A stretch of DNA of 29,842 nt, taken from Clostridia bacterium. Lineage in GTDB: Bacteria; Bacillota_A; Clostridia; Oscillospirales; CAG-272. The notes beneath the pieces were generated by a model that did not search any database, was not told the DNA's origin, and saw nothing but the letters and a program-made list of their open reading frames with translations. Below, in pieces: positions 29,182-29,842 of the stretch (its first letter is position 1; the number at the start of each line of letters is the position of its first letter). The translations under genes were made by a program, and so were the position numbers. Location of the stretch: assembly GCA_017457545.1 (NCBI GenBank), contig JAFTHF010000196.1:1-29842 (forward strand), read 5' to 3'.

Positions 29182-29842
29182 ATGATTTCTTGCAGAGAGC
29201 TTCGCGCAAGAGCAAGACAGACTCTTGGCGGTAACATTTTTAAGCCTCAGTGGCTTTTCGCACTTCTTGTAATGCTTATTGTAAGCCTTGCAACCAGCCT
29301 TGTTTCCTCAACGGGAATCGGCGCACCCGTTGTATTTGTATTTACAGGTCCTATTTACGTAGGCGTAAACGCATACTTCCTCAGCCTTAACCGTAGGGCA
29401 AACGCACATGAGGATATGGGCACTATGTTTGACGGCTTTAAGAAGGAGCTTGGCAACAGCATTGTTACAGGCTTGCTTGTTAATGTATTTACATTCCTTT
29501 GGTCCTTGCTCTTCATTATCCCCGGTATTGTAAAGAGCTATTCATACGCAATGACATACTACATAAGAGTAGACCACCCCGAATATACAGCAACAGAGGC
29601 TATTACAAAGAGCCGTGAAATGATGAACGGTCATAAGGGTAAGCTTTTCTTGCTTGACCTTTCCTTTATCGGCTGGATTATCGTAGGCGCACTTTGCTGT
29701 GGTATCGGTACACTTTGGGTTGCACCTTATATGCAGGCAGCAAAAACAAGCTTCTATGAGGAGCTTAAGGCTAAGGCAGAGCCTGTTGTTCCCCCTGTTA
29801 CAGAGGAAGCAGCCACCGAGGAAGCACCTGTAGAGGAGACAC
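29182..29842 (+). CDS. DUF975 family membrane protein, 3' end cut by window
   Basis: 220 residues are visible and the frame is still open at the window end. It starts MISCRELRARARQTLGGN, then has several membrane segments and the DUF975 signature: SIVTGLLVNVFTFLWSLLF then IIPGIVKSYSYAMTYYI, the AITKSREMMNGHKGKLFLLDLSF motif, and a terminal helix PYMQAAKTSFYEEL. The visible tail is Pro/Glu-rich (PPVTEEAATEEAP). DUF975 proteins are common in Clostridia and Bacilli; function is unknown. AAGGAG lies 9 nt before the ATG, 24 nt after the YfcC stop, so it is in the same operon. Confidence 0.88.
   Translation, partial: MISCRELRARARQTLGGNIFKPQWLFALLVMLIVSLATSLVSSTGIGAPVVFVFTGPIYVGVNAYFLSLNRRANAHEDMGTMFDGFKKELGNSIVTGLLVNVFTFLWSLLFIIPGIVKSYSYAMTYYIRVDHPEYTATEAITKSREMMNGHKGKLFLLDLSFIGWIIVGALCCGIGTLWVAPYMQAAKTSFYEELKAKAEPVVPPVTEEAATEEAPVEET

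Overview
The window looks like a chromosome segment from a low-to-mid-GC, anaerobic gut-type Firmicute of class Clostridia, probably Oscillospirales or a neighbouring order. The grounds are the gene set (a sepF/yggT/lspA/rluD cluster, split transketolase, a Na+-pump decarboxylase beta subunit, YfcC and DUF975 proteins), strong AGGAGG-type ribosome binding sites, and consensus TTGACA/TATAAT promoters. I cannot name a species.

Positions 1 to about 9.7 kb are the right-hand part of a temperate phage or phage-like integrative element. Its left end lies outside the window. A leftward early operon (5836 down to 1) runs: Cro-like regulator, HTH/Cys-rich protein, three small proteins (one a zinc-binding protein), PD-(D/E)XK exonuclease-like protein, coiled-coil protein, Bet/RecT annealase, replisome organiser, DnaC-type helicase loader, a small protein, and a truncated RusA resolvase. 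Together these form a replication and recombination module. A rightward lysogeny module starts at 6026 with a short CI-like repressor. It is translationally coupled to a NucS-like PD-(D/E)XK protein, a plausible lysogenic-conversion or defence cargo. A hairpin and a hexamer repeat follow, then a large serine integrase and a terminator. The divergent control region carries a consensus leftward promoter with a TACCnnnnGGTA dyad in its spacer and further related sites around it.

From about 9.7 kb the chromosome begins, with different codon and base usage. queA (leftward) is divergent from dapA (rightward). A small divergent pair follows (DUF6809-like protein and XRE regulator), then a dense block of hairpins. 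A ten-gene leftward operon spans 20534 to 12527: an esterase/acyltransferase fusion, a DUF6320 zinc-ribbon membrane protein, miaA, yggS, sepF, yggT, lspA, rluD, rsmG and mgtC. It combines tRNA and rRNA modification, cell division and envelope functions, mostly with overlapping or abutting genes.

The right third holds a promoter-driven two-TM protein of unknown function and a leftward Na+-translocating decarboxylase beta subunit with a 41-residue gamma-like peptide. That pair is preceded by a structured leader whose P1 helix is mutually exclusive with a terminator, i.e. a riboswitch-type ON switch. Next come split transketolase (two subunits, own promoter and terminator), a DUF4886 SGNH-like protein, a three-domain VTT/PlsC/zinc-ribbon membrane acyltransferase coupled to a YfcC transporter, and a DUF975 membrane protein cut by the window end.

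The items most worth following up are the cation-type riboswitch on the sodium-pump gene, the repressor/nuclease pair of the prophage, the two multidomain lipid/acyl enzymes, and the hairpin array at 12.4-12.5 kb. All calls come from reading the sequence; no database search was run.
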